From Lutibacter sp. (lineage in GTDB: Bacteria; Bacteroidota; Bacteroidia; Flavobacteriales; Flavobacteriaceae), in the NCBI GenBank assembly GCA_030748365.1, contig JASMME010000007.1, positions 1 to 20,239 on the forward strand: a DNA stretch of 20,239 nt, given 5' to 3'. The notes beneath the pieces were generated by a model. It worked only from the letters and a program-made list of their open reading frames with translations. It did no database searches and was not told the DNA's origin. This document shows, piece after piece, positions 1 to 8,900 of the stretch (the first letter of the stretch is position 1; every line of letters starts with the position of its first letter). Made by a program: the position numbers and the translations under genes.

Positions 1-1103
1 ACCCATGCTTGTCCAGGGTGGATGTCCCATCCGTTGTACATGATACCTCTTCGGCCTACCGTGAAATCCAGTCTTGGATCCAAGGTACCGGCGTGAGGGG
101 TAAAAGCAGCATCGGAGGCAATCTCCTGGTCATTGGTTACATCACTCTGGTTATAGGTGCCTATCAATGGCAGACCACTGCTGGTCTGGAAGGCATTTAC
201 CAGGTCTTGTGTTGGTTGGTAAAAACCACAACACCATCCGTTAGGTCCACCAAAGTTTAGTGTACCTCCACCGTTTCCGTTTGGTGCAAAAGCACCTCCG
301 GCTACGTCAAATTGGATGGCAAAAACAGATTCAGATCCGTTTTCTCCCGCTAGGCGGAAATTGTGACCGTATTCGCCCAGCAAGGCATACCTTCCGGAAC
401 TGATTACTGACTTCAGTTCACTCAGGGCATTGGCCCAGTCTCCCTGGAATAAATGTGCTTTTCCTAGGTAGGCAGCAGCTGCATGCTTGGTCGCCCTTCC
501 TGGCTCACCTTGCGTCGCAGGCAATCCTGCCTTGGCCGCTTCAAAATCAGCTTCTATTTGAGCCCAAACATCGCCAGTATTGGGTTGGTTAAACTCAAGG
601 CTGGCAAATTCTACTTCTGAAATATAGGCAATATAGCCGTACATTTTTTGTAATTCGAAGTAGTAATGGCCTCTTAGAAAACGGGCTTCCGCCAGTTGAC
701 TGCTAAAATCACCATCGATCTTACCGATAAGATCAATGACGGCATTCGCCCGGTTGGCACCAGCATATAGCGCCCTCCATTTTGAGAATAAATAACCATT
801 TCCTGTAGTCCAGGAATGTGTTTCCAGTAGGAACAAGTCTTGCTGGTCACCGTCTGTACTTCCTTTATGGGCGTCATCAGAAATGGCATCCATCCACCAG
901 TTGTCACCGGTAGCGGTCCAGCCTCCAGAGACTCCTGATACCCCGTCAATAGCACTATAGGCAGCAGTCAGTGCAAAGTTTACACCGGCCTCATTGGCTA
1001 ATGCGCCAGGGTTTAAAGATCCGATCTCTACTGTTTCAGAGAATTCTTCGTTACATGCCAATATTCCTATCAGCATCAACAGCATTAATATTTTATTTTT
1101 CAT
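1..1103 (-). CDS. SusD/RagB-family outer-membrane lipoprotein, C-terminal end cut by window edge
   Basis: Surface-exposed glycan-binding lipoprotein that caps a SusC-type porin. The reading frame is open from the ATG at 1103 to the left edge (367 codons, no stop), so the C-terminus lies outside. The N-terminus is a short lipoprotein signal: a hydrophobic stretch ending in ILAC with Cys17 as the lipidation site, followed by acidic residues (NEE), as is usual for surface lipoproteins of Bacteroidota. SusD hallmarks seen: ATGDNWWMDAISDD early on, RALYAGANRAV and AEARFLRGHYYFELQKMYG (TPR-like helices), and DPRLDFTVGRR near the end, typical of the family. A second in-frame ATG at 1109 overlaps the stop of susC (TAATG), so either start could be used; translation is probably coupled. 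The ligand cannot be read from the sequence. Confidence 0.93.
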   Translation of the reverse strand, partial: MKNKILMLLMLIGILACNEEFSETVEIGSLNPGALANEAGVNFALTAAYSAIDGVSGVSGGWTATGDNWWMDAISDDAHKGSTDGDQQDLFLLETHSWTTGNGYLFSKWRALYAGANRANAVIDLIGKIDGDFSSQLAEARFLRGHYYFELQKMYGYIAYISEVEFASLEFNQPNTGDVWAQIEADFEAAKAGLPATQGEPGRATKHAAAAYLGKAHLFQGDWANALSELKSVISSGRYALLGEYGHNFRLAGENGSESVFAIQFDVAGGAFAPNGNGGGTLNFGGPNGWCCGFYQPTQDLVNAFQTSSGLPLIGTYNQSDVTNDQEIASDAAFTPHAGTLDPRLDFTVGRRGIMYNGWDIHPGQAW

Positions 1104-1108
1104 TGTCA

Positions 1109-4100
1109 TTAAAATTTAACGTTTACACCAACAGAATATATTTTAGAAAGTGGATAGGTTCTAAGGTCTATCCCCATATTCAGGTTGTTTCTCGGCATTA
1201 CTTCAGGGTCAACCCCTTGGTAATCCGTAATGGTAAACAGGTTGGTTCCGGAAACATACAGTCTAACATTGGAAACATTCAATTTTTCCACCATATCATC
1301 AGAAAGGTTGTAACCGATCTGTACGTTCTTCAGTCTGAAGAAAGAACCGTCTTCCACAAAATAGGAATTGGCATTTGCTTCTACACCGTTAATTGAATTG
1401 CTTAAGGCCGGTAAGATGGCATCCGTATTTGAAGGTGTCCAGGAATCTAGTACCCGGGTACTTCTGTTACCATTCACGAACAATGGGAAATCGGTAAAAA
1501 TCTTATTGTGATTGTATACGTCGTTTCCTTGAGAACCGTTAAAGAATGCGGAGAAATCAAATCCTTTGTATTCCCCACTAAAACTGATACCATAGGTAAA
1601 GTCGGGATGTGGAGAACCGATTTTGGTTCTGTCATCATCGTCTACCGTACCGTCTCCGTTGACATCTTTATAGGTCCATCTACCGTTGGCATCAAAGCCT
1701 TCGATTACACGTCCATAAAAGTAAGACAAGGGCTCTCCTTCTTCTGTTCGGGTATATCTACCCAACCAGCTTGTGATGTTATCACCAGGTACTGGTGTAC
1801 CGTTGATCAGTGATACGACCTCATTCTTGTATGAAGAGATGGTAGCATTCACATTGTAGGAGAAACCACCGTCAGTTTGATTGGCATAATCCAATGCGAA
1901 ATCAAAACCGGTATTTTTAATATTACCAATGTTTACAAAAGGTGGGCTGGCATCTGGAGCAGTTGAACTGATGATTTGGTTATCGCGAACGATCAAACCG
2001 TCTGTTTCAATCTGCCATACTTCAAACGAAGCGTTCAGTCGGCTATCAAGCATACCCAGTTCAACACCAACATTGGTTGTTTCACTAATTTCCCACTTCA
2101 GGTTCTCATTACCAATTTGACTCAAATAGGCCCCTGATGATACAGAGCCGGGAGTAAATACGTAATTAGAATTGCCTGGGTTAAAGGCATACAACGATAG
2201 GGTTGGGTTGTTTACCGGTAAGATCTGGCTTCCCAATTGTCCCCAGGATCCTTTTACCTTGAAGCGGCTGAAAAAAGAGTCTGATGGCCAGAAATCTTCT
2301 TTGTTTACCAACCAACCAGCACTGAATGATGGGAATACCCCGGATTTATTATCACCGGCAAATCGCGAAGATTTATCATTCCTAACCGTTGCAGTCAGGT
2401 AGTATTTCTGCGCATAGTTATAGTCTACAGATCCAAACAGTGAAAATAAGGTGGTCTTATTTTCATAGGCAAAATCTACGTTTGGATCTCCAAAGCCATT
2501 ACTCAATAAATAAAACTCAGGCGTTTCGTTAAAATAATCCGTACGAGATATCTGGTTCCCCTTACTATGGGTTTGAATGGCCTCAACAGCTGCAATGGCA
2601 TTTATGCTGTGGTCTCCAAAGGAATTGGTGTAATTCAACATATTGTTAAAGGTCCAGGAGGAGGACGCACTGTGCGGCTCTACCAGGGTGTTAAATGACC
2701 TTGCCTCTCCGTGCTCTAGGTTTATCGGGGTAAACATACGGGCATCGTAAGAGTCAATACTTCCCGATAGGGTGGTTTTAAAAGAAAGCCCCTCCATCAG
2801 TTTATAAGACAGGTAGACATCACCGTAAACCCTTAAAGAGTTGTTGTAATTGTCTTTGGCCCTGTACAGTAGAGACAGCGGGTTTTCATTGTTTGACAAT
2901 CCGTTTGAATTGCTATAAGTACCAGCCCAACGTCCTTGATCATCATATACAGGTACCAGTGGACTACTTCGAACGGCATTTTCTATTGCCAAGCTATTAC
3001 CCCCATTGGTTTGAGAGAAGGAAACATTCAGGTGTTCTCCTATCGTCAGCCTGTCGTTGGCTTTGAACTCTGTATTCAATTGGATGTTGGCCCTCTTAAA
3101 GCCATTGTGCTTCAAGACCCCTTCCCTGGTCAGGTAGCCCAGTGATAAGTAAGATTTACCCTTACTGTTACCATTGGCCATGGAGAAAGAAACATTGGTT
3201 GTTGGTGCTGAACGGGTGATTTCATTCCACCAGTCAGTTCCGTTTGGATTGACGTAAGCAACGGGCGCCGTAGCGAAATTACTTGAAATGACATTCAATT
3301 GGCTTGGTACTACTGGAGAGGCACCACTACCGTATTGTGGGTGGGTAGCTGATCCAGGCGTATCATTGTTCATACCGTCAAACAACATCTGACCGTGTTG
3401 TTGTGCATTCAATAAATCAGGACTTGCGGCTACATTGGCTGAGCCAGTATAGATATCAAAGGTAATACGCGCCTTGTCCATGTTATACCCGCCGCCTTTG
3501 GTTGTTACAATGACAACTCCGTTGGCAGCCCTGGCACCATAAATGGCAGCAGCACCATCTTTCAATACGTTCATTTGCTCAATATCAGCAGCATTGATGG
3601 TGTTGAAGATACCAGCATCGGTTGTTTGTACCCCATCGATGATGTACAAAGGGCCAGTTGCGCCGGTAGAACCCAATCCACGTATGGATATATTCGGCAC
3701 ACCTCCCGGGCTTGCATTTGAGATCACGGTAACACCCGTGGCCCTGCCCTGAAGACTTTCAGCAGCGTTGACCATAGGAGCTTTCAGTGCCTCGTCCATA
3801 TCGACAGAGGCAACAGACCCTGTGATATCCCCCCTAGTTTGGGTGGTGTAACCTACCACTACTACTTCAGACAGTTGACTGGCGTTCTCAACCAATACAA
3901 CGTTCACTGATGACTGATCGCCAACACTGACTTCCTGACTGATATAGCCCAGGTAACTAACGCTTAGTACAGCGTTTGAACCGACGTTTTGTAAGGAAAA
4001 ATTTCCATCAAAATCGGTGGTAGTTCCATTACTGGTTCCCTTTACCATAACGTTTGCCCCCGGGAGTACCCCACTGGCATCAGATACAGTACCTGAAACA

Positions 4101-4177
4101 CTTTGGGCATAGCTATAGCCACAAAGCATAAAGGCAAACAGAAACAGTAAATTCTTGAATAAATAACGATGTTTCAT
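1109..4177 (-). CDS. SusC/RagA-family TonB-dependent outer-membrane transporter
   Basis: Outer-membrane beta-barrel that imports oligosaccharides or glycosides with energy from TonB, paired with the SusD lipoprotein just downstream. The 1022 residues fit the family. In order: Sec signal peptide (about residues 1-24, ending YAQ); carboxypeptidase-regulatory-like domain (about 25-100: VSGTVSDASG, LPGANVMVKGT, TTDFDGNFSL, YLGY); the LSEVVVVGY segment at 102-110; plug domain (about 115-228), with the diagnostic LYIIDGVQ and then INAADIEQMNVLKDGAAAIYGARAANG split around 193-220; then the barrel to the C-terminal aromatic residue (VGVNVKF). The start is the ATG directly before the signal peptide. 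No FecR or sigma factor adjoins it, and it lacks an N-terminal STN domain, so it is not an anti-sigma-coupled type. It is separated from the upstream catabolic run by 338 bases and probably has its own promoter. Confidence 0.96.
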   Translation of the reverse strand: MKHRYLFKNLLFLFAFMLCGYSYAQSVSGTVSDASGVLPGANVMVKGTSNGTTTDFDGNFSLQNVGSNAVLSVSYLGYISQEVSVGDQSSVNVVLVENASQLSEVVVVGYTTQTRGDITGSVASVDMDEALKAPMVNAAESLQGRATGVTVISNASPGGVPNISIRGLGSTGATGPLYIIDGVQTTDAGIFNTINAADIEQMNVLKDGAAAIYGARAANGVVIVTTKGGGYNMDKARITFDIYTGSANVAASPDLLNAQQHGQMLFDGMNNDTPGSATHPQYGSGASPVVPSQLNVISSNFATAPVAYVNPNGTDWWNEITRSAPTTNVSFSMANGNSKGKSYLSLGYLTREGVLKHNGFKRANIQLNTEFKANDRLTIGEHLNVSFSQTNGGNSLAIENAVRSSPLVPVYDDQGRWAGTYSNSNGLSNNENPLSLLYRAKDNYNNSLRVYGDVYLSYKLMEGLSFKTTLSGSIDSYDARMFTPINLEHGEARSFNTLVEPHSASSSWTFNNMLNYTNSFGDHSINAIAAVEAIQTHSKGNQISRTDYFNETPEFYLLSNGFGDPNVDFAYENKTTLFSLFGSVDYNYAQKYYLTATVRNDKSSRFAGDNKSGVFPSFSAGWLVNKEDFWPSDSFFSRFKVKGSWGQLGSQILPVNNPTLSLYAFNPGNSNYVFTPGSVSSGAYLSQIGNENLKWEISETTNVGVELGMLDSRLNASFEVWQIETDGLIVRDNQIISSTAPDASPPFVNIGNIKNTGFDFALDYANQTDGGFSYNVNATISSYKNEVVSLINGTPVPGDNITSWLGRYTRTEEGEPLSYFYGRVIEGFDANGRWTYKDVNGDGTVDDDDRTKIGSPHPDFTYGISFSGEYKGFDFSAFFNGSQGNDVYNHNKIFTDFPLFVNGNRSTRVLDSWTPSNTDAILPALSNSINGVEANANSYFVEDGSFFRLKNVQIGYNLSDDMVEKLNVSNVRLYVSGTNLFTITDYQGVDPEVMPRNNLNMGIDLRTYPLSKIYSVGVNVKF

Positions 4178-4515
4178 AAAGTTTAATTTTATGATTAGTA
4201 AAATAGTTTGATGCTATATTTGCTTGTTGTAATGCAAATTTAACATATCAAAGTTATCAAATCGTAGGTAAAAGATGTTTAATTTATCCCATTGAAATAA
4301 ATCTAACATGAACGTCCTGCGTTTTTTGATGCTATTTATTCTTTAAAAATAAATTAAAATACTGGCAAACAGGAGTTTGTAAATAAAAAAAAAGGAATGC
4401 CTACAAGGAGGGGTCAGGTCTTAAAACAGGCTGTTTTGGAACCAGTTTAAATATGCGAAATAATTCTTAAAAAACACGACTTTAAATAATATGGACTATG
4501 CGTGTGTTTATAAAA
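4178..4515. other. 338-base AT-rich gap between the DUF1080 gene and susC
   Basis: No credible gene. It holds the candidate susC promoter near its left end. Near its right end, just after the DUF1080 stop, is an AT-rich dyad (GTGTTT at 4504-4509 with AAACAC at 4472-4477, 26-base loop) that reads on the minus strand as a weak stem followed by six T; it could be a poor terminator. Two small hairpins of unknown meaning lie between them: CAAAC/GTTTG at 4366-4379, and AAAACA/TGTTTT around 4423-4437. A run of A (T on the minus strand) occurs at 4384-4393 without a convincing stem before it. Confidence 0.5.
4235..4242 (-). promoter_or_regulatory. Candidate -7 box for susCD
   Basis: On the minus strand this reads TAAATTTG, matching the Bacteroidota -7 consensus TAnnTTTG. 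It lies 58 bases upstream of the susC start. TTTG sequences upstream (minus strand at 4261-4258 and 4252-4249) could serve as a -33 element, but their spacing (15 and 6 bases) is shorter than the usual roughly 19-21, so the match is only partial. Confidence 0.4.
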
Positions 4516-5268
4516 TTAAAGCTCCTTGATTGTAAGGTTCCTGTAAGCAACCTCATCGTGGTGATCTTGTAGCCCAATCCTACCAGATTTGTATAGGCCA
4601 AAGCCTTGCCAATCTTTAAATTTTGACTTGGCTATCATGGCTTCCCATTCATCTCCGCTGACGGGAAAGCTAACAATTTCTATACCGTTTAGCCAAACAT
4701 TTCCTTTGTTTGTATGGTGGTTGATAGAGATTACACAGGTGTTCCATTCTCCAACCTCTTTGACTACCTCTTGGGAAGGAGCAATCATGTCATACAGCGA
4801 GCCAGCCCGGTGGTTGGCGTAGGCGGCGTCTGGATGTTTTAGGTTGTCCAGCACCTGGATTTCAGGACCAGTTTGGTAGGGGACACTATAGGTTTCATTT
4901 TCCTGTACAGCCCAAAAAATACCACTGTTGCCCCCGGCTGATATTTTCCAATCTACTGACAGTATAAAACTGCTGTATTCTTTGTCTGTCACCAGGTTGT
5001 TAAGCCCTGCATTGTTTGCGGTACTATCTGGGCTAAAGACCATGGCACCGTCTAGAACCTGCCATTGACTGGAGATGCTGTCTGTACCGTAATTATGCCA
5101 TCCTTTGAAAGAAACACCGTCAAAAAGGGATACCCATCCTTTATGATCCGTTTGCTGGGCGCCCTCAGACGGATTGTCTTCTGTTGGTGTTGAGCATTTT
5201 TTTATCAGGGTACTTGTTCCGAAAAAGGCCAAGGCAAAGGCTAAGCCAAAAAGGATTATTTTTTTCAT
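4516..5268 (-). CDS. Exported DUF1080 protein, 3-keto-disaccharide/3-keto-glycoside hydrolase family
   Basis: The family (Pfam 3keto-disac_hyd, DUF1080) has a laminin-G/concanavalin-like beta-sandwich. Characterised members cleave glycosides that have first been oxidised at C3, acting by elimination and hydration rather than classical hydrolysis. The 250 residues are the normal single-domain length. Seen: an N-terminal hydrophobic signal (residues 4-21) followed by Cys25 in a poor lipobox (LIKKC), so secreted or possibly lipid-anchored; a Thr/Ser/Glu-rich linker (26-42); then SLFDGVSFKGW (47-57), SVDWKISAGGNSGIFWA (104-120), YQTGPEIQVLDN (131-142), GSLYDMIAP (156-164) and the terminal GRIGLQDHHDEVAYRNLTI (229-247), all family signatures. 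It is the last gene of the minus-strand catabolic run, 74 bases after the epimerase. Family assignment is sure; catalytic activity and substrate are inferred. Confidence 0.9.
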   Translation of the reverse strand: MKKIILFGLAFALAFFGTSTLIKKCSTPTEDNPSEGAQQTDHKGWVSLFDGVSFKGWHNYGTDSISSQWQVLDGAMVFSPDSTANNAGLNNLVTDKEYSSFILSVDWKISAGGNSGIFWAVQENETYSVPYQTGPEIQVLDNLKHPDAAYANHRAGSLYDMIAPSQEVVKEVGEWNTCVISINHHTNKGNVWLNGIEIVSFPVSGDEWEAMIAKSKFKDWQGFGLYKSGRIGLQDHHDEVAYRNLTIKEL

Positions 5269-5342
5269 CTGTGTAAAATTTTATAGTTTGTTGAAAATGA
5301 AGAGACCAACAATTTCTTCTCTTTTCATGTTCCAAAGAGGGG

Positions 5343-6395
5343 TTAAAGTCCTAATATTTTTGCAAGCTTTGCTCGGTCAATTGAGCTGCCTGCAAAGTCA
5401 TCAAAGGCCTTATGGGTGGCTTCTATCAGGTGTTGCTTTATAAAAGCAGCCCCCTCCAGCGCCCCTTGTTCCGGACTTTTGATACAACATTCCCATTCCA
5501 TAACAGCCCAGACATCACATCCATACTGGGTAAGTTTAGAAAAAATGGTCTTAAAATCAATTTGGCCATCTCCTGGTGAACGATAACGACCGGCCCTGTC
5601 TGCCCAGTTGGCATAGCCGCCGTACATGCCTTTCTTCCCTGTTGGCTTAAACTCCGCATCTTTAACATGGAAAGACTTGATGAATTCGTGGTAATGGTCA
5701 ATATAGGTGAGATAGTCAAGCTGTTGCAAGACAAAATGACTTGGATCGTAAAGGATATTCACCCGTGGATGCTTGCCAGTGGCTTCCAAAAAGCGTTCAA
5801 AACTGACGCCGTCGTGTAGGTCTTCTCCAGGGTGTATTTCGTAGCAAATATCCACACCCTGTGCATCGAATTCATGTAGAATGGGCAGCCATCTTTTGGC
5901 CAATTCTTCAAAGCCCATTTCCACCAGTCCCTCTGGCCTTTGTGGCCAGGGATGGAAGGTGTGCCAGAGCAACGCACCGGAAAAAGTAGCATGTGTATTC
6001 AGTCCGAGTCTTCGGCTGGCCAGCCCTGCCTTTTTAACGGTATCAATGGCCCATTCGGTCCTCGCTTTGGGATTGTTTTTGTAAGCGGCTGGAGCAAAAC
6101 TGTCAAAGAGTTGGTCATAGGCGGGGTGTACCGCTACTAGTTGTCCCTGCAGGTGGGTGGAAAGTTCGGTTATCTCCAATCCGTATGCGCCCACAATTCC
6201 TTTCAGTTCATCGCAGTAGGCATCACTTGTAGCTGCTTTGTCTAGGTCGATCAAGCAAGACTCCCAGGTAGGGATTTGGACGCCTTTATAGCCTAGATCT
6301 GAAGCCCATTTACACAGGTTTTCCAAGGAGTTAAAGGGTGCTTCCGTCCCTACGAATTGCGCTAAGAAAATTCCGGGTCCTTTTAGTGTTTTCAT
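5343..6395 (-). CDS. Cytosolic sugar phosphate isomerase/epimerase (xylose isomerase-like TIM barrel)
   Basis: Metal-dependent aldose-ketose isomerase or C3 epimerase superfamily (AP_endonuc_2 fold). There is no signal peptide, so it should act in the cytosol, in contrast to the relative at 8901-9875. The four expected metal-site positions are recognisable: Glu186 (CYEIHPGED), Asp217 (ILYDPSH), His243 (FHVKDAEF) and Glu300 or Glu302 (VMEWECC). Substrate-contact-like segments include IPTWE (41-45) and WHTFHPWP (144-151). At 350 residues it is somewhat longer than the 280-300 typical of small epimerases, through a C-terminal helical tail. It sits between a Gfo/Idh/MocA gene (81 bases upstream) and the DUF1080 gene, a grouping repeatedly found in 3-keto-sugar loci. 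The likely role is isomerisation of a keto-sugar released by the pathway; the exact substrate cannot be read. Confidence 0.87.
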   Translation of the reverse strand: MKTLKGPGIFLAQFVGTEAPFNSLENLCKWASDLGYKGVQIPTWESCLIDLDKAATSDAYCDELKGIVGAYGLEITELSTHLQGQLVAVHPAYDQLFDSFAPAAYKNNPKARTEWAIDTVKKAGLASRRLGLNTHATFSGALLWHTFHPWPQRPEGLVEMGFEELAKRWLPILHEFDAQGVDICYEIHPGEDLHDGVSFERFLEATGKHPRVNILYDPSHFVLQQLDYLTYIDHYHEFIKSFHVKDAEFKPTGKKGMYGGYANWADRAGRYRSPGDGQIDFKTIFSKLTQYGCDVWAVMEWECCIKSPEQGALEGAAFIKQHLIEATHKAFDDFAGSSIDRAKLAKILGL

Positions 6396-6476
6396 ATCTA
6401 TTGTACTCTTTATTGGTTAGAAACCGAGGTCAAGCCTGCTCTTAATCAACAGATTTGGTTTATTGAATAAGGCTTC

Positions 6477-7610
6477 TTATAAATCAACCCATTGGTTGCC
6501 GGCCTTGTCCGAGGCCACGCACTGTGCGACAAACTGCATTCCACGTACCCCATCCCTGATCGGTGGAAATTCACCTGCATCGTAAGGCTCTTTTCGAACA
6601 GCTTGGGCGACCCCCAGATAGATGTTAGCCATCGCGTCAAAAATTCCTTCCGGATGTCCGGGAGGTAGCTTGGTTCCTTTTAGTGACAGTTCACTGTTGT
6701 AGGGGTGTCCAGGGGTATATACCTGTAAAGGCTTGCCCTCTGAAAGGAGTGTCACTGCATTTGGTTGTTCTTGTTCCCATAGAAGCCCTCCTTTGGTGCC
6801 GTAAATCTTTACCTGAAAGGCATTCTCCTCTCCGGTGGCTATCTGGCTGGTTCTGATCAGTCCCCTGACTTGGTTAGAAAACCGGAGTAATACAGTACCA
6901 TCGATGTCCAGGGAGTTGTCTTCGTATAGGGTGTTCAATGCTGCTAGCAGGGAGTTTACCTCCAGGCCAGTAAGATACTCGGCCATATTGAATGCGTGGG
7001 TACCTATATCTCCCATACAACAACTGATACCCGCTTTGCTTGGGTCAAGTCGCCAAACAGCTTTGCGTTTTTCGGAATCGTGAATGACTGGATTGATCCA
7101 ACCCTGGTAATACTGGATGTCTACCTTTTGAATGGTGCCGATGGCACCTTCCCGGATCATTTCCCGCATTTGACGTACCATGGGGTAGCCCGTATAGGTA
7201 TAGGTTACGGCAAAGACAGCCTTGGTTTTTTGGGCGATGTCCTGCAGTATATAGGCTTCTTCAAGGCTTGTGGTAAGCGGCTTTTCACAGATGACGTGGA
7301 AGCCGTTTTCCAGCAGTTTTTTAGCCATGGGAAAATGCAAGAAATTGGGCGTTAGTACCGAAACCACTTCTATTCTTTCCGCTGCAGGCAAGGCGCATTC
7401 CTGGCTGATAAAGGTGTCAAAATCCTTGTAAATCCTGTCAGTGCCCAGGCCAATTGTTGCTGCAAAACCAATATTCTCTTCCCAGTTAGGATTGAAAACC
7501 CCTCCTACAATTTCAAAATTGTCGTTGGTAAAAGAGGCGACCCGGTGCAGTACACCAATCAGCGAATCACCCCCGCCCCCAATAATGCCTAATTTTATTT
7601 TTTTCCCCAT
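6477..7610 (-). CDS. Cytosolic Gfo/Idh/MocA-family NAD(P)-dependent oxidoreductase
   Basis: Two-domain sugar dehydrogenase. The N-terminal Rossmann fold begins KLGIIGGGGDSLIG (6-19), a glycine-rich dinucleotide site with an unusual GGGGDS insertion known from an inositol-dehydrogenase-like subgroup. The conserved EKP is at 109-111 (VICEKPL), with the proposed catalytic Asp201 and His205 in GDIGTHAFN. No signal peptide, so cytosolic. The 377 residues are typical. Members oxidise or reduce ring hydroxyls of sugars, cyclitols and glycosides, including C3 of glucosides. It starts only 10 bases after the permease gene, which strongly suggests one transcript with it. In this context it may oxidise the imported sugar at C3 or reduce the 3-keto product; direction and substrate are not visible. 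Confidence 0.9.
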   Translation of the reverse strand: MGKKIKLGIIGGGGDSLIGVLHRVASFTNDNFEIVGGVFNPNWEENIGFAATIGLGTDRIYKDFDTFISQECALPAAERIEVVSVLTPNFLHFPMAKKLLENGFHVICEKPLTTSLEEAYILQDIAQKTKAVFAVTYTYTGYPMVRQMREMIREGAIGTIQKVDIQYYQGWINPVIHDSEKRKAVWRLDPSKAGISCCMGDIGTHAFNMAEYLTGLEVNSLLAALNTLYEDNSLDIDGTVLLRFSNQVRGLIRTSQIATGEENAFQVKIYGTKGGLLWEQEQPNAVTLLSEGKPLQVYTPGHPYNSELSLKGTKLPPGHPEGIFDAMANIYLGVAQAVRKEPYDAGEFPPIRDGVRGMQFVAQCVASDKAGNQWVDL

Positions 7611-7620
7611 TGCGATGTTC

Positions 7621-8853
7621 TTAGGAATCTTTATAGCTTATTTGTTCGTTCTTGAATAGCAAGGCAAATAAGACCAGTACGATGGCGGCGAAGATAGCAG
7701 GTATCATCCAAATATCCATCCAGTTATGTTGGTTGTCTGCCATGACATAGGTGTCTGTAATTTTGCCGGCTACCCAAAAACCAATCAACATCCCTAATCC
7801 ATAGGTGGCAAGGGTAATCAGTCCTTGTGCGGCACTCTTCACTTTTTCGCCAGCCTTTGAGTCGGTGTATATTTGCCCTGAAACAAAGAAAAAGTCATAA
7901 CAAATACCGTGTAGGGCAATGCCAATTAATAACATAAAGGCAAGGTCTCCAGCATTGCCAAAGGCAAACAAGAGGTATCTCAAGGCCCAGGCAAGCATAC
8001 CAAATAAAATGGTCTTTTTAAAACCGTATCGTTTAAAGAAAAAGGGCAATAAGAGCATGAACAAGACCTCTGAAACCTGGCCAATGGTCATCTTGCCGGT
8101 TGGGTTTTCGACCCCTATTTCTGCCAGGAACGGGTTGGTATTCTGATAATAAAATGCCAGGGGGATACAGATCAGAACAGATGATAAGAAGAAGATTAAA
8201 AAATTGCGATCTTTCAATAGCTTGAGGGCATCCAGGCCGAGCATATCTGCCAGTGTCGCTTTTTTCCCCTCTTTTGCACCCGGAGGGGTTTTGGGCAGGG
8301 TAAAGCTGAATATACCCAGGATGGCTGAAGCAACAGCTGTCATTACAAAGGTGTTTTTCAGCAAGCCTTCTTTGATACTTTCAGCCGAATCCCAGTGAAA
8401 GACATAGCTGATAGACCAACCGGCTAGGATCCATCCTACGGTACCCCAGACACGGATGTATGAAAAGTCTTTGGCAGGGTCTGTCATTTGGTTAAAAGAC
8501 ACGGCATTGACCAGGGCCAGGGTAGGCATATAAGCGATCATATAGCCTAGTACATAGGGGTAGAAGAGGGAAAATTCGGTGGTTTGCGATAGCTGGTACA
8601 TCAGCAAGGCACCTACCAAGTGTAAGACCCCTAGTATTTTTTCGGCATTGAAAAAACGGTCGGCAATCAGCCCGATGATAAAGGGTGCAATAATCGCCCC
8701 CCAGGACTGGGTTGAAAAAGCCAGTGCTGTTTCGGCCCCCGTTGCATTCAGGTTGTTCCCTAAAAAAGTACCCAGGGTAACAAACCAGGCGCCCCAGATA
8801 AAGAATTCCAGGAACATCATGGTCGAAAGTTGTAGTCTAATGATTGGTTTCAT
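7621..8853 (-). CDS. MFS permease, nucleoside:H+ symporter (NupG/XapB-like) family
   Basis: Inner-membrane secondary transporter of 410 residues with about twelve hydrophobic segments and a charged central cytoplasmic loop (about 188-218: PKTPPGAKEGKKATLADML). Family cues: the N-terminus LQLSTMMFLEFFIWGAWFVTL split over 8-27, IIGLIADRFF (59-68, MFS motif A-like), FSYIRVWGTVGWILAGW (130-146), and the late segment HGICYDFFFVSGQIY. The Nuc_H_symport family was named for nucleosides, but in Bacteroidota its members are often embedded in carbohydrate loci and probably carry sugars or glycosides. Here it lies between an exported epimerase (47 bases upstream) and a cytosolic dehydrogenase (10 bases downstream), fitting uptake of a periplasmic breakdown product into the cytosol. 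Substrate unproven. Confidence 0.88.
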   Translation of the reverse strand: MKPIIRLQLSTMMFLEFFIWGAWFVTLGTFLGNNLNATGAETALAFSTQSWGAIIAPFIIGLIADRFFNAEKILGVLHLVGALLMYQLSQTTEFSLFYPYVLGYMIAYMPTLALVNAVSFNQMTDPAKDFSYIRVWGTVGWILAGWSISYVFHWDSAESIKEGLLKNTFVMTAVASAILGIFSFTLPKTPPGAKEGKKATLADMLGLDALKLLKDRNFLIFFLSSVLICIPLAFYYQNTNPFLAEIGVENPTGKMTIGQVSEVLFMLLLPFFFKRYGFKKTILFGMLAWALRYLLFAFGNAGDLAFMLLIGIALHGICYDFFFVSGQIYTDSKAGEKVKSAAQGLITLATYGLGMLIGFWVAGKITDTYVMADNQHNWMDIWMIPAIFAAIVLVLFALLFKNEQISYKDS

Positions 8854-8900
8854 GTTGATAGGTTTGGTGTCAGTATGCGTATCGTTCTATATACAACTCG

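Noticed and set aside
971..1396. Plus-strand 141-codon open frame over the susC/susD junction
   Set aside because: It is antisense to two clear genes and its product shows no recognisable domain.
4472..4509. AAACAC/GTGTTT stem with a following T-run after the DUF1080 gene as terminator
   Set aside because: Six AT-rich pairs around a 26-base loop are too weak to call as a separate terminator; noted only in the gap description.
5281..5328. Fifteen-codon minus-strand open frame between the epimerase and DUF1080 genes
   Set aside because: Too short, no ribosome site and no sign of a leader-peptide function such as codon runs or an attenuator stem.
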